In this document: positions 1-12,766 of the stretch, piece after piece
Numbering within the stretch: the first letter of the stretch is position 1
Layout: each line of letters opens with the position of its first letter
DNA from: Chrysomallon squamiferum
Taxonomy: Eukaryota > Mollusca > Gastropoda > Neomphalida > Peltospiridae
Length of the DNA stretch: 64,000 nt
Assembly (NCBI GenBank): GCA_012295275.1
Contig: CM022665.1
Span: 29,073,946 to 29,137,945, forward strand
Reading direction: 5' to 3'
Translations under genes and position numbers: made by a program
The notes under the pieces: model-generated
What the model was told of the DNA's origin: nothing
The model's database searches: none
What the model saw: only the letters and a program-made list of their open reading frames with translations

Positions 1-1259
1 TCTTTGGAGGGTAAAGCCGCTGTCTTAAGACAATAACCAGTAATTCCACACACACACACACGCAACAATGATAATGATAAGCAGCAAAACATTTGTGTGT
101 GTGTGTGTGTGTGTGTTTGTTTGTCATATGTAGCAATTCTCTCGATAAAAAGTTACGAACAATCTTTATTTTTTGTTATCCTTTGCACTGTCTAGGGGGG
201 GAAGGGAGAACATATATGCTATTCATACATGCTAACTTCGTCCTCACAATTACAAATTTCTAAATTTCATACTATACAGTCATCAAAGAAAGAAATTTCA
301 ATACATTTCGTTTCATTTTAAAATAAATGATCAGAAAAAAAAATAGAAATAAATATATAAAAATTATACATACACTATATCTTATTTTGCTATCTAGTAT
401 GGCGAAAACAGTCAGATACTGAGATCCGAGAAGCGTTGCAATCCCCTCGGTCTCGAGGGATGTAACTCATGAAAAATCATCACCCACTAATCATCATGTG
501 TCTGAGGCCAAAAGGCCACAGGTAAGAATTAATCTACCTGATGACGAAGTATAAACGCGTACACTAATGCATTTGTAGTACGTCCATTTGATACTTACAA
601 TGGTCATATAGCTGTACATAAAGTATGTATATATATATATAATTCAATTTAATATTATTAAATATATTGCCGAAATTTTAACTTTTTATACGATATGGTA
701 CTGAACATCATTTTGATGATGAATTTATGTTTCTTGTTATGAAATATTTATAAGAACGAATATCAAATTTAATACTAATGGGGTGTAATATCCATAATAC
801 ATTATACACTATCGTAGTACACGCTAGACTCACACATTATAGGTTTTTGTTCCTGGTAAAAACAAACACATAAATCTGACCAATTCTTGAAGTAAGTCTT
901 GAAATGCAGTGTATTTGACAGAATCTTATGTTACTTTTCACTGAATCAGTGAATGTGCATTCATCCAAAAACTGCACTTCATTAACTTCAAACAACAAAA
1001 TAAACAAATTTTATTATTTTGACCCAATAACATTATCTGATTCCTACCGCTGCGCCTGATTTTTAATTAATCGGTTTTGCTTTCTAGCTAAAAAGTGCAG
1101 TTATTCAGTATCTAAATAATTATGCGCAACCGACTGATTCGCACAGCCAGAGTGAAAATAGTTTTTAACTCTTAACAGACGGGAAGTGGTGGAATAAAAG
1201 GGGAAATAACTCTTCTATCACGTGATTACAAGTCGCATCGGCTGAAAAATTAATTCGAG
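1..1259. other. Upstream spacer and ATP6V1D 5' flank
   Basis: No coding region is recognised here. The stretch holds short CA/GT tracts near 52-61 and 94-114, then AT-rich unique sequence. The last 150 bases before the V-ATPase start codon are less AT-rich and probably contain the promoter and 5' UTR. No TATA box is obvious. Confidence 0.5.
1218..1225 (+). promoter_or_regulatory. TCACGTGA palindrome, CLEAR-like E-box
   Basis: The 8-bp palindrome TCACGTGA lies about 35 bases before the V-ATPase subunit D start codon. It matches the core of the CLEAR element (GTCACGTGAC), bound by the TFEB/MITF/HLH-30 family, which is known to control lysosomal and V-ATPase genes. The sequence and position are seen directly; use as a binding site is inferred. 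Confidence 0.5.
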
Positions 1260-1941
1260 ATGTCTGCAAAGGATAGATTGAATGTTTTCCCATCGCGGAT
1301 GTAAGTGTTTTATATATGTAAACAATAAGTGACAGCTATTACAAATGGTATATTCTATAATAATAACACAGCTTTTTATTGCTAATTTGTGCCGATCTTC
1401 ATCTGATTGTCGATCGTTTTTACACTCATGAACAACTTAACATTAAAATTAAATGACAAGTCAAATGGAATAAAAGTCCTGTAACAACTGGCTAAAAGAT
1501 CAATCTTTTTGTAATTTACACATTACATGAATATTATATTTTCCAGAAATAATTTTATGGAATACATATTTACCAATTCCAATACATTACCGTCTCCAGA
1601 TTTAAATACATGTTCACTCAATCACTGTTCAGTGAAAGTGGATTTAGTTGAAGTACTGAAGAAGTATTTTTCCCCTTTCAGCACTTTTCCTCTTATTTAT
1701 TTTAATGTATTTATACACCAGTGTCAACATCAGTTTCATTCGCATCAAGTAAACCTTGAGTTATCAGGAATATATTCAAACAGTTAAATTTTATGGATTT
1801 TAGATCCATATATTTTACATTTATGATGTACAAAGGCTTCAAAGAATTAAAGGACCTGGATTTATTTTGTTGTCACATAGTCAAGATCAAGTTTCATTGA
1901 TATTACTCCTCAATTAGGCACGTGTGTGTTGTTGCTGGAAA

Positions 1942-1990
<49 letters not shown>

Positions 1991-4069
1991 GTCATCATAC
2001 ATATCCATTAAGTTTGGAACTCATAAAAGGAAATAATTGCATAAATGATGATGAGTCTAGCTAGTTCCAGTACAAACAGAACAGATTCATTCTGCTAACA
2101 AACACTTACAAATATTATAATTTATTTTATTTTTGTAGGGCCATGACCCTTATGAAGCAGAGGCTGAAGGGGGCACAAAAAGGTCATAGTTTGCTGAAGA
2201 AAAAAGCTGATGCACTTACCTTGCGGTTTAGATCTATATTGAAGAAGATTATTGAGGTGAAGTTAATATAATTATCTTTATAATATCCATATTTTTATAG
2301 TAAAATATCTAAACTAAGTTACATAAGTATAATTCATTGAAAGACTGATGAGGCTGTGTAATTCCTTTCAAAAAAAACCAAAACAGTTCTCCATGCACCT
2401 TTTCATTACATTATTGCATTGATCCATATATATGGCTGTTATTGACTCCTGTAAACAAATTTCTGTTTCAGACCAAGGTATTAATGGGTGAGGTGATGAA
2501 GGAAGCATCTTTCTCCCTGGCAGAGGCTAAATTTACAACTGGTGATTTTAATCACATCGTGCTACAAAATGTTAATAAGGCACAGATAAAAGTCAGAAGC
2601 AAGAAAGATAATGTTGCAGGCATGTTGCTTTATTCATACAAAATCAACATTTTACAATGAAGTTGACTTTTTTTTAAAAACTTGGAACTGGCAGAAACTT
2701 TGTAAACCTTTTTCTGATTGTACTACCATGGATGTTCTTTGCTTTAAAATATCTGCCAGACTATAAATAAAAATCTGTCAGTGAATTGTCATTTGGCACT
2801 GACAGGAATTTAAAACATATTAATCCTTTTAATAATTTTTCAACAATATATTTATTTTCAGGTTGGAGTACTTTATAACATTATAATTTATTTTTCAGGT
2901 GTTCAGTTACCTGTATTTGAACATTATCAGGATGGTGCTGATAGTAAGTACATTCAGCTAAATTGTAGTTTTGTTCCAAGTTATAAACTTAAAAAATTAC
3001 AGAATGGACATACATATATGCATAATTTTAAAACTAATATTGTTGTTGTTTATTTTACCAAGCATTACAGTAATAATAATATTTTATTTTTATGCAGCAT
3101 ATGAACTGACAGGGTTGTCCAGAGGAGGCCAGCAAATAGACAAATTAAAGAAGAATTATGCAAAGGCTATACAGTTGCTGGTGGAACTGGCATCTCTTCA
3201 GACTTCTTTTGTAACTCTTGATGAAGTCATTAAAATCACAAACAGAAGAGTCAATGCAATTGAACATGGTATGCAAAGGCTTTTTGTTTTTTACATGAAC
3301 TGTTTCAGTTCCATTACTATTTCTTATGTGTAATGTAACCAGTTAACGTCTTATCCATTTCCATAATGTTTTAACTGTTTAATAAACAAGCTTAGTCGTA
3401 ACCAGAATTTCATAAAAAGTTGGATTCTTTTTTATCATTATAGTGGATAAAATTTCAAAAGAATCTTTTGATTTGTATGTGGACAGGCAGTAGTGGGTAG
3501 ATGCCATATTGTTACTGAAACTGAAATGATTTTTTTTTTCAGTAATTATTCCCAGAATTGAAGCTACATTAGCTTATATTACAACAGAACTTGATGAAAG
3601 AGAGAGGGAAGAATTTTACAGGTAACAAATTTTAGCATTAACAAAATAATTAATAATTACATAAAGCTAACTAGAAATGTAATTACTTATTTTTATTACT
3701 TATTCAATAAATTATTTGTAATTTTGTTTAGATTTTATGGTCATATTCATAACTGCAAGCTTTATTATAATATTTATTGTGCATTGAAAGAACGAGTATT
3801 TTTTTGGATGTGTTATATAGCTTTCCATAAATGGATTTATTTTTTTGTTTGTTTCCATTTTATTAACATCAGCAAAATGCTTTAATTACTTTGTAATTAA
3901 ATATTAAAATATCAACAGATTAAAGAAGATACAGGAGAAGAAGAAAAAAATTCGAGCAGCAGCAGAATTATTGAGCATAGAAAGGAAGCGAATATTAGGA
4001 CTTGCAGAAGAACAAACTGCTAATTTAGTGGATGATGATCACGATGAAGACCTCCTCTTTGCAGACTAG
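1260..4069 (+). CDS. ATP6V1D: V-type proton ATPase subunit D, seven exons, complete
   Basis: Subunit D is the central rotor-stalk protein of the cytosolic V1 sector. It couples ATP hydrolysis to proton pumping into endosomes and lysosomes. Exons by splice signals are 1260-1300, 2139-2256, 2472-2619, 2899-2943, 3098-3268, 3543-3621 and 3919-4069. They total 753 nt, giving 250 residues, close to the vertebrate length of about 247. Family hallmarks are easy to read: FPSRM at the N terminus, [104 protein letters not shown] and a C-terminal DEDLLF. Long coiled-coil helices at both ends are expected for this family. All phases join without a frameshift. The intron after exon 3 appears to use a GC donor. 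A CLEAR-like E-box precedes the gene. Confidence 0.97.
1944..1984. repeat. (CA)n microsatellite in ATP6V1D intron 1
   Basis: About 40 bases of CA repeat between exons 1 and 2. Confidence 0.95.
2620..2898 (+). other. ATP6V1D: GC-AG intron in ATP6V1D
   Basis: Exon 3 must end after GTTGCAG to keep the conserved DNVAG-VxLPVF junction, because the next exon opens GTGTTCAG behind a clear tttttcag acceptor. The bases after the exon are GCATGT, so the donor is GC rather than GT. The other five introns with clear junctions use GT. Confidence 0.75.
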
Positions 4070-6440
4070 CAGCAGAATAAAGAATTTAATCCACTTCAAG
4101 CAAGAACTAGTTACAAAGTTGTTTAGTGTATTTTGTAAACATAGAAAAATGTCCAACTATTGGTGCGAATGCAGTCTAACAGTTTTTTTCTTTCATTTTT
4201 TTTTTTTTCCTCTTTCTTTTTAATAAATTATAAGTTAAATATTTATTTATTTATATTGTTAAATCAAATAACAGAAAGAAATATTTGGGGCATTGCTGAT
4301 GGAATAATTTATTAAACATTTTCATTTATTACTGTTGACCTTAACAATACATTCCAGAGGTTAAAAGTAGGTTTCATAAACATGTGATAGTAAGCACTTT
4401 GTTGAGCAAAGTGTTAAATTGTTTTATATGTTAAAGATTGATTGTTATTTTTGTCCACTGTTTGACTGTTTTCATCATTTGATACACTTCCCCCATACAT
4501 AGGTGTCTCCTGGGACTGTAAACTACATCCCTTAGGTTCTTTTTTAAAATCTGAATGAACTGAAGTAATATGTAATTTTGATAAGATCGTTTTTATTTCT
4601 TTTTAGGCTTTTTTTTTTTTTGTTTTATAAATATGTTGCATGTAGGCCTACCACATGAAGAGAGATTTCTGGAAATAATTAATGTGGTATTCTTTTTTCT
4701 TTTAAATAATTGTCTCCTCATGTTAGTCATTGTACATAGTTGTAGAAGTATAATGCAACTTAATGCATTAAAGATGTAATCTGTTAAAGATATCACTGTA
4801 AATCACATAAAAATCAAAACATAAAATATCTTGATTTACACTGCTAAAATATTTTGCATAACAATAGGTTTAGTATTTTATGAGTTTTATTGCTTTAAAA
4901 AATAATAATGTTTATGTGTTTTTATATTTAGAGCCTGTTTCACCATGAAGACCAGTACTGTAGTATGGGTAACATACCTCTTTCATTTTTTTAAACATAT
5001 ATATTTTTAAAACATTTTAATATCAACAGTTTTTAGATCAAATCAGGCCAAGTCACCTTTATTTGCTTGCAGTAAAAAAAATCACAGTTTTGTTTTATTG
5101 TAAAGTCTAGTTACATAACAGAATAAAGAATTATGTTTCAACATTCTATTAAAATGGATTTTTAAAATCAACTACAAATACAATTTTGTGTTTTAGGAAA
5201 ATTGTTATTTTTCTTTCTTTCTTTTGGTGATGGCATCAGTTATTCAAAATGTTTTGTTTCTGTATAATTTATTTATTTATTTATTTTTTTATTATTATTA
5301 TCATCTTTCTTTTTTCATTTTTTTTTTCATTTATGTATTAGATTTTCTGAGAGAACATTTTGAAAATGCACATAAATAATCAAGATCAGTAAAAACTACA
5401 TACAAATATTTGGCAACAGAGTGTACAATTAAATGTAAAATCTAGATTGTGCCGTGGCATTTATGAACATTTCTGTGTTTGAGGTAATATACATGATTAA
5501 GGCTTACTATAAGAATCAAGTGTATTTATGTATGTACTATTGGATATTGGTACTTAAACAGTTTTACTAGTCTTAAGATAGTAAACATATTAATACTAAC
5601 AGTTGCAATCGAGAGTAGCTAATTTTGTAGTAGAGGCTAATTAAGTGTGGTATTGTGGATATTTCTATGGCCCATATGTGGGTTATCAATGTACATTTTG
5701 ATTCCATTTCAGATGTCGGTGTATAACATACACTGAAGGAATAAAAATTAAAATACTAATGCAGGCTTGGTTTTTTATTTTTTATTGATATTATTACTAA
5801 GTATAAGCATCCATTAAATCTTTATTTTTATATAAACCAATTGCAGAATATCAAGATCAAAACACATTATAATTTTCTTTGTTTATATATTTTGTGACAA
5901 ATGTTTTGTGGCACATTATCATAAAACCTTAAATACACGATTCTAACAATTATATGAATTTTATTTACAGTGTTTTTTAAAAGATCAAGATGTTTATTGC
6001 TTTTTGCTGAAATTTCACAGATATAAAATCAGACTAGATGGATATCAAACATCTGCTCAAAAGTGAATGTTCTTTAAAATTTAATTTCATCTGAACACTT
6101 TTGACTTGTTTACAGCTGTTGTTCAATCATCCTGTAACGTAAAATATAATCAAATTTAATTTCAGAACATGTGTTGTACCAAACTGTTTTAGTTATCTCC
6201 ATTGTTAAAGGTTCAGGAAATATTTCCTGTTTGTAAATTTATGTAATATACAGATGTATACAAAATCCTTTTTGTTTCTTCAGTAAATGGAAAAGAAATT
6301 ATAAACAGCAACAAACTGATTATGCCTAAAAACAAAAACAAAAAATAGCTATGCTGTTAATGTTTGAAATATTCAGATCCTTACAGTTAAGTCTAGAATA
6401 CACTTCAAATTTATTTACTTTTAATAAAATGTCAGTTTAT
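4070..6440. other. ATP6V1D 3' UTR and AT-rich spacer to the convergent neighbour
   Basis: A canonical AATAAA signal lies at 4222-4227, about 155 bases past the stop, behind a T-rich stretch. Another AATAAA occurs near 5740 and could serve a longer transcript. The rest is AT-rich with short ATTT and TTA tracts; no coding potential or RNA gene is seen. The minus-strand gene downstream ends at 6441, so the two genes are convergent. Confidence 0.5.
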
Positions 6441-8688
6441 TTAGAAGTATATGTAACAAACCCATTCATCATCTTGTACTTCTTTTTCCTCTGGTGTATC
6501 AGGAATATTTGATCTGATATTCATGATCTTGTCAGTCCAGGAGGACCCCACTGCTTCCCCTCCAGCATAATTAGACACTGTTGCAGACTGCTTCTCTATT
6601 TTACCAATGCTGACTGGAAATAAAACAACCGTTTTAACACCATTATTATTATAATAGCTTATAATTATAGAGAATGTTTAGGGATTCTCATTCTTGATGT
6701 TTATCAATGAAATTTTTGTTTTTTGTTTTTGTTTTGTTTTTATGTCTTTGTCAATTCCACAAGGTTCTTTTTTTATAACATTTTTTATTTATTAATCTGT
6801 TTTCTAATTATTCAATATTCTTTGATTTCTCTAATGTATTACTTGTATATATTACTTTTATGTGCATACATGATTATAATAAACATTATTTAAGTGGATA
6901 TGTTTAAAGCTGAAATGTGGTAACACAGAGCAGGTGAAAATCAAAATTTTAGAAAAAAGGGAATAATATATCTAGTGTTAATGTAACTTTCAAACATAAG
7001 GAATTTTTATTATGAAGAAAAAACGGCAAAAATATGTGGTGTTTATGTATGTGTGTAAACATACAAATGAAAGGGCTGTTTCCTTCTGTTTTAATTCTAA
7101 TACAATCATCAATATCTAGTTCCATTTTCTCAAGCTGAGATTCGTTCAGCCATAAAGAGAGAGAGTCTGGGGGAGCCTCTTTTTCACATATCTCGTCCAG
7201 TTCGACTTTCTTTATCAAGGAGATAATTCTTTATAGGATAGTTTATCTGTCTGACCTTTTGCTTCCACTTCTTTAAAAAAAAAATTAAAAAAAAAAAAAA
7301 AATAAATAACAAACAAAAATATTTTGTTACTTTGGTTCTCATCATAAAGAATTTAGTTTACCTTAAGTAAGTAGTACATTATTAATTAATGTATTAAAGA
7401 AAGTAATATAAAAATGTATTTCTTTGAAGGAAATGCTTTTAGTTTTATATTTAATAATATATTAGTCTGTTAAATATATTCAGTTTAAATCAGGATTTAT
7501 AATAAACTTCATTTCAAAAGCAATGAATGTAATACTCACTATATGATGAATTTAAGTAGCCTTTTGATACTTTTGTTGTTTCTGAAAAGTTTGGTTCTAT
7601 TTCTTTCCCAGATATTTCAAATTTTCTTCTGTGAGCTTGTGATACTTTTACATGAAGTACACTGTAACGAACCTTAAATACCCCCAAAAATAGAATAACA
7701 TAAAGAAAATGGCTTTTTTAAATTAAAAAATATATATTATTGAACAGATAATTTATTTGACTGTTATTATTATTTTTTTTTTTTTACAAAATACTGTCAT
7801 TCACTAAATAAAAATGTATTAAAATATGATTAAATTAATATAACTGTACCTTTGTCTAAATTAATTTTGTATACTTCAGTGTGATTATTTTGTTAAAAGC
7901 TAATAAAATACAGCAATAAAATAACAACTTCATGAGGATGCATCAGTGCTGACAATTTCCTTTTCTAGTGACATCATATCTTATAATAAAAAGGAAAATA
8001 AACATCCTGACAGAGTAAATAAATTACTGAAAATAGACTATAACCTTAGGATTTCATAAATAAATATACACCTTCAAACCTTTACTGTCTGTGATTGTAA
8101 ATCGAGATTTTCCTTTAATCACAGCTTCAAGTATGACACCAGGTCCATCTCTTAAAAAAGAAGAAAAGAAAAAAAAAAAAGAAAGGTAAAAATCAAAAAA
8201 AGAATAAATATAACATACACAAACTATATATATCCACAAGGGTTGTGTAAGTCTGGATTACATGCAGTTTAAAAGAACATCATCATAACGTTTTAATCAA
8301 TCTCTGTTTCTCTTTATTACTTTCGTTAGCGTTGAGTAAAATCGTAAATTTCAAAAATATTTTATATTAGCGTCGTTGGTATCAATAGGTGATATATAAA
8401 AAATGCAGAACTATTAATAAATAAATAAATAAATAAATAAATTTAATCTTATTAATACAAAGTAGATAAAATATATTTTTAAACGAGAAAATGCGACTAT
8501 TACTTTCTACAACACTCCAAAGAGTCCCAACTTGAAGCAAAGTTAATATTTTTCACAGGAACATTGGTCAATTTTTCGTTATAGTAAATCCGACTCATCT
8601 TATAAAATGTCAGACTATTTCCGTGTTTACACGGATAGTCTCCCTTATCACGAATTATAAAATTTAAAATTAATGCGGAATTATTCAT
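6441..8688 (-). CDS. Unrecognised five-exon gene, about 250 residues, one frameshift
   Basis: I do not recognise this protein. Exons by splice signals and phase on the minus strand are 8688-8504, 8150-8072, 7672-7540, 7270-7065 and 6613-6441. Exon 1 could start at MNNSAL (8688) or at the inner MSRIYY (8598). It ends in SSWDSLECCRK, followed by DGPGVILEAVIKGKSRFTI, VRYSVLHVKVSQAHRRKFEI, an acidic exon with SLWLNESQLEKMELD, and a C terminus SSWTDKIMNIRSN...DDEW. Exons 1-3 look like a small mixed beta fold and the C-terminal part is acidic and probably disordered. Phases of exons 1, 2, 3 and 5 all agree. Exon 4 (206 nt) needs one extra base near 7216-7220 to join both neighbours; uncorrected it hits TGA. 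The gene is divergent from zinc-finger gene A. That it is a real gene is likely; its function is unknown. Confidence 0.6.
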
Positions 8689-9261
8689 TGTAAATAAAAT
8701 AGCTGTTTTAATTACATATAAAATCTAAGTTGAGATAAATCACTTTATGCGCATTTTTAATTATAACATGAAAATATTCTAATATGAACATTGTTTTGTA
8801 AAGTATTGTAAATTCCCCAAATCATTGTTCATATTGATAGGACGTATTGAATTTGAATAAATTTACAAATCAGACCATCCAGAAGAAAACCGCTAAGAGT
8901 TAGTCATGTTTATCCGTTATGTTTTGACTTTCACAGTCAAATACACAGACACATGTAAAGTTCCTTATATGCGAATATTTTAAACTCCTAATACAAAGTG
9001 ACAGTCAAAAGGATAAATTTACTTAACATCTGACAAGTTTTTAATAATACAGAATTTATAAAATAATTGTAATCATATATAATACAGTATATCACTTTAT
9101 CATTGTATGTATATACTCATAATACTGTATCGAGTATAGACATACTAAGAATAAATATTTCTGGACAGACCACATTCATAGAAATAAAATGATTAATATT
9201 TAATGATTTACTTTATTTGTTTTAACTGGAGAAAAGATTTGGAGACCACATTAACTAGAAA
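8689..9261. promoter_or_regulatory. Divergent intergenic region, candidate bidirectional promoter
   Basis: The 573 bases separate the start codons of two oppositely oriented genes, the unknown gene (-) and zinc-finger gene A (+). Both promoters or 5' UTRs must lie here unless there are more distant non-coding exons. The sequence is AT-rich, with no clear TATA box, CpG cluster or conserved motif that I can name. A ttaactag just before the gene A start codon could be a 5' UTR splice acceptor, as in its paralogs. Confidence 0.35.
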
Positions 9262-11570
9262 ATGTCAAAGTTTGAAGTTCAGAATACTGTGAACAATCAA
9301 ATCACACATGCAACAAGTTCTAAAAGTTTTACAGATAGCATATCTGAACACAAGTCATGCAGCTGGTCTCTCTGTGCCTTAAAGATTGTGAAAATTTTCG
9401 AGTGTAAGGTTTGTTTGAAAACGGTTCACAAAACATCATGTTTAAATCTTGTATCAGTACAGGATAAACATGTTGGTAAATTCAGTGGTAAACGTCTACA
9501 GTGCAGTGTATGCAGTAAACAGTTTGGTCATGAAAGCATACTGAACAGTCATAAGAGAAAGCACACAGGATCAAAACCCTATGTCTGCCAGAAATGTGGC
9601 ATTCATTTTATGACACAGGCAGGTCTGACCACTCATAAAGAAAGTCATCATCAAAGAAAATATCAAGTAAATGGTAAACAAAAAATGTTCATTGATAATC
9701 ATTACAGGAGAAAAAAGTTAAGAATTAACAAAAGAAACTTGAATTCAGGATGTATAAATATTAAAATAGAAACAATTAATGATGAAATATCCAAGGAGCA
9801 CGAGCTGCCCTCTAATGATTTAAGTGACAATATGGATCATACCATTGATTATCAGAAAGAGGTATTTCCTGAAGATACAAATGATGAATCAGATGAAGAA
9901 AATTTAAAAAATAAAACTATTGCCGATAAAACATTTTCTGCTAATGACAGGGAAAACATTTCTAGTAAAACAGATGATGCTATATTCAAGAACATGAACA
10001 AGTCTGGACATACGAAAGGAGGAATACAACAGTTTGGTTGTGAACAGTGCAATAAATCCTATAACTCTGCTTCAAAACTGAAAATTCATCTCAGGTCTCA
10101 CTCCGGTGAAAAACCTTTTGAATGTGATGTGTGTGGTAAACAGTACTCTAGATCAGATAAACTACGTGTACACCAAAGAGTGCATACTGGAGAACGTCCA
10201 TATTCTTGCAGCCTGTGCACCAACAAGTACTTTACACTGAATGGCCTGAATGCGCACAAGTTATTTCACAGTGGTGAGAAACCTTTTAAATGTGATATCT
10301 GTGGTAAACAGTTTCCAAGACTTGATAAACTCAGTTTACACCAAAGAGTCCACTCAGGAGAAAAACCATATCAGTGCAGTCACTGTAGCCGCCGTTTCAG
10401 TGTTGCATCAACATTGAAAAACCATGAACGCATTCATACTGGAGAGAAACCATTTTGTTGTAAGATTTGTGGAAAATTATTTAGACAGTTATCAGGTAAT
10501 ACAACTCAAATTACTGTTTCATCATTCAGATGTCCATTAGTTAATTCTTATTTCTTGATACTGTGATAGTGCAGCACTAAAATCAGTTACTAGCTTCTGC
10601 ACATATATGTGAAAGTAAAAGTCATAGTAATCTTCAATTCATATCAATAAAGTGTGTTTCATCCTAATGAACCAAAACATTCCATCATTTGGTTTATAAA
10701 TATTTTTCTTTTGTTTTTAGAAAAAAATTGTGTGTTTTGCTACTAATTTAAGTGAATCTCGTTATTTTATAACTATTTTCAGGTCTGAATGTTCATGAAA
10801 AGTCATACCATGGTGAGAAGAAACATCTTTGTAACTACTGCAGCAAGTCATTTGCAACAGCACAAGGTTTGCAGTCTCACATCCGGACACACACACAGGA
10901 GAAACCTTTCACGTGTGACTTTTGTGGTCAGCCATTTAGACAGAAAGTTAGTCTGGATCAGCACCTCCGCACACACACTGAAAATGAACCATATGCATGC
11001 ACTGAATGTGGGAAATCCTATCTATCACCAAATGGTCTGAAGATGCACATGATGAATCACAGAGGAGAGAAACCACATGCTTGTGATATATGTAACAAGC
11101 ATTTCAAGCGATTCAATGCTTTGAAAGACCATAAAAGAACTCACACAGGTGAGAAGCCATATACATGTCAGCAGTGTCTTCGTCCTTTCAGTACACAGTC
11201 CAAACTGTCACGACACAAGCTCACCCATTCCAACATCAAAACATTTGTGTGTACTGTGTGCAGCAAGTCATTTTCAAGGTCAGATAACCTCAAGACACAC
11301 ATGAAATCTCACACAACAGGAGGAAAGCATGTTTGTATGATGTGTGGAAAACGTTTTGCTTCTCAAGACCTTCTTGCTAAACATATGATGGTACATTATC
11401 AAAATAACCATCCCCAGCTTATTCCACCTCAGAATATAGTGGAAACTGTTGAAACTAATACTGTTGAATTCATGATTGATAGTGCTGAAGAACTGGCAGG
11501 AACTCTTGTTCAGCTTTCACAGGGACCCATAACCTCAACTCCATACATTCCACAGACATTGTATCAGTGA
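9262..11570 (+). CDS. C2H2 zinc-finger protein A, two exons, about 15 fingers
   Basis: Probably a nuclear sequence-specific DNA-binding protein. Exons 9262-10495 and 10783-11570 (donor CAG|GTAATA, acceptor TTTTCAG) join in frame to 673 residues. The intron cuts a finger between its Cys pair and His pair. An N-terminal non-C2H2 module has C33-x-W35 ... K-I-V-K ... C48-x2-C51. Two fingers follow, then an acidic linker of about 130 residues with an IKIE sumoylation-type site. From about residue 258 there is a run of fingers joined by mostly TGEKP-like linkers (KQYSRSDKLRVHQRVH, KSFSRSDNLKTHMKSH and others). The C-terminal tail contains NIVETV and a predicted helix shared with paralogs. It is the only cluster member on the plus strand and has no break. 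AATAAA at 11932-11937 may end the transcript. No target or orthologue can be named. Confidence 0.9.
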
Positions 11571-12597
11571 CAGAAAACATTAGACTTAGGTATAATATTT
11601 CTGCTGCTTCAGATATTTATTCCTTACTTATAATTAGACCTACAAACATTGTTTGAATTAATTATCATTCACATCTTAACATTCTCTGTTCTCTGTTTAT
11701 TCAAATTATTTTGGCAAAAGAGGGAGTGGGGGACAAGTTTGACAAAACAGAGAAAAAGTATTTCTTTTAAGTTGCACATTGTGTAATTTGTATTGTGAAT
11801 CATCAACTGATAAAATTACTGCTTATTAAAAACTGGTGAGCTTTTATCTCTATAAAAGTTTCATGAATAATGAAAATTATGAAATGAGGTGACAAGTATT
11901 TAACTGAATGTAAAATATTTACATGCATATAAATAAAACCAAATTTAATTTCTTTTGCTTCTGATGTTTTTATATAAGTAAACCTAATATTTAATAGTAT
12001 TTGGTAGCTTTTGTCAAACATATTAATATATTTGTTAGTTTAATTTAATGCCATAATCATTAAATTGTGACTACTGTAAATAGGCTCCTTTCAATGAAAG
12101 TAACTGTAAACTTACATCTACTGAATTAGAGCTTAGGGTAGATATGAATGTCTGTATTGCAAATTATTTTTTAAATAGTTCATGTAGATTGTAATTGTAA
12201 AACACTGCCTTTCAACTAACCTAACGGAGATTCATTATCATTAGGTTATGATATTATATCTTATACTGGAAAGTAAATGTGCTAATTAGCTTTAGCACAT
12301 ATGTTTGTTTTTATTATTAAAATTTGTGAAATGTAGATGCTATGCATGCAATGAATAATATAATACATGGCTGCTAAGAAATGAAATATTTAAATTAAGC
12401 ATCCTTCAATCAAATTTTTATGCATTATAAAATATAGAAAGCTTGAATATTCCTTTTTCTATCTTTTTTTATTTTTATACTTGTATGATATTTTGCTGTT
12501 GTTACTTTCAGACAGTTACATAATTTAGGTATTTACATTGCTATGGTAGAAATTGTAACCATTTTGTATTCAAAAATTTATGCTTGAGTTAGTGATG

Positions 12598-12679
12598 TGT
12601 ATATATGTAAATATAAAAATATATATATATATATATATATATACACATGTGTGTGTGTGTATATATATATGTATGTATG

Positions 12680-12728
<49 letters not shown>

Positions 12729-12766
12729 ATAAATATATATATATATACACATACATATATATATTT
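12598..12766. repeat. Compound TA / GTAT / GT microsatellite
   Basis: About 170 bases are almost entirely alternating TA, with interspersed GTGT and (GTAT) units. Both strands give spurious open frames of Tyr/Ile, which are not genes. Confidence 0.95.

Noticed and set aside
1527-1787. An 86-codon open frame inside ATP6V1D intron 1
   Set aside because: Intronic, low-complexity composition, no family resemblance and no plausible splice linkage.
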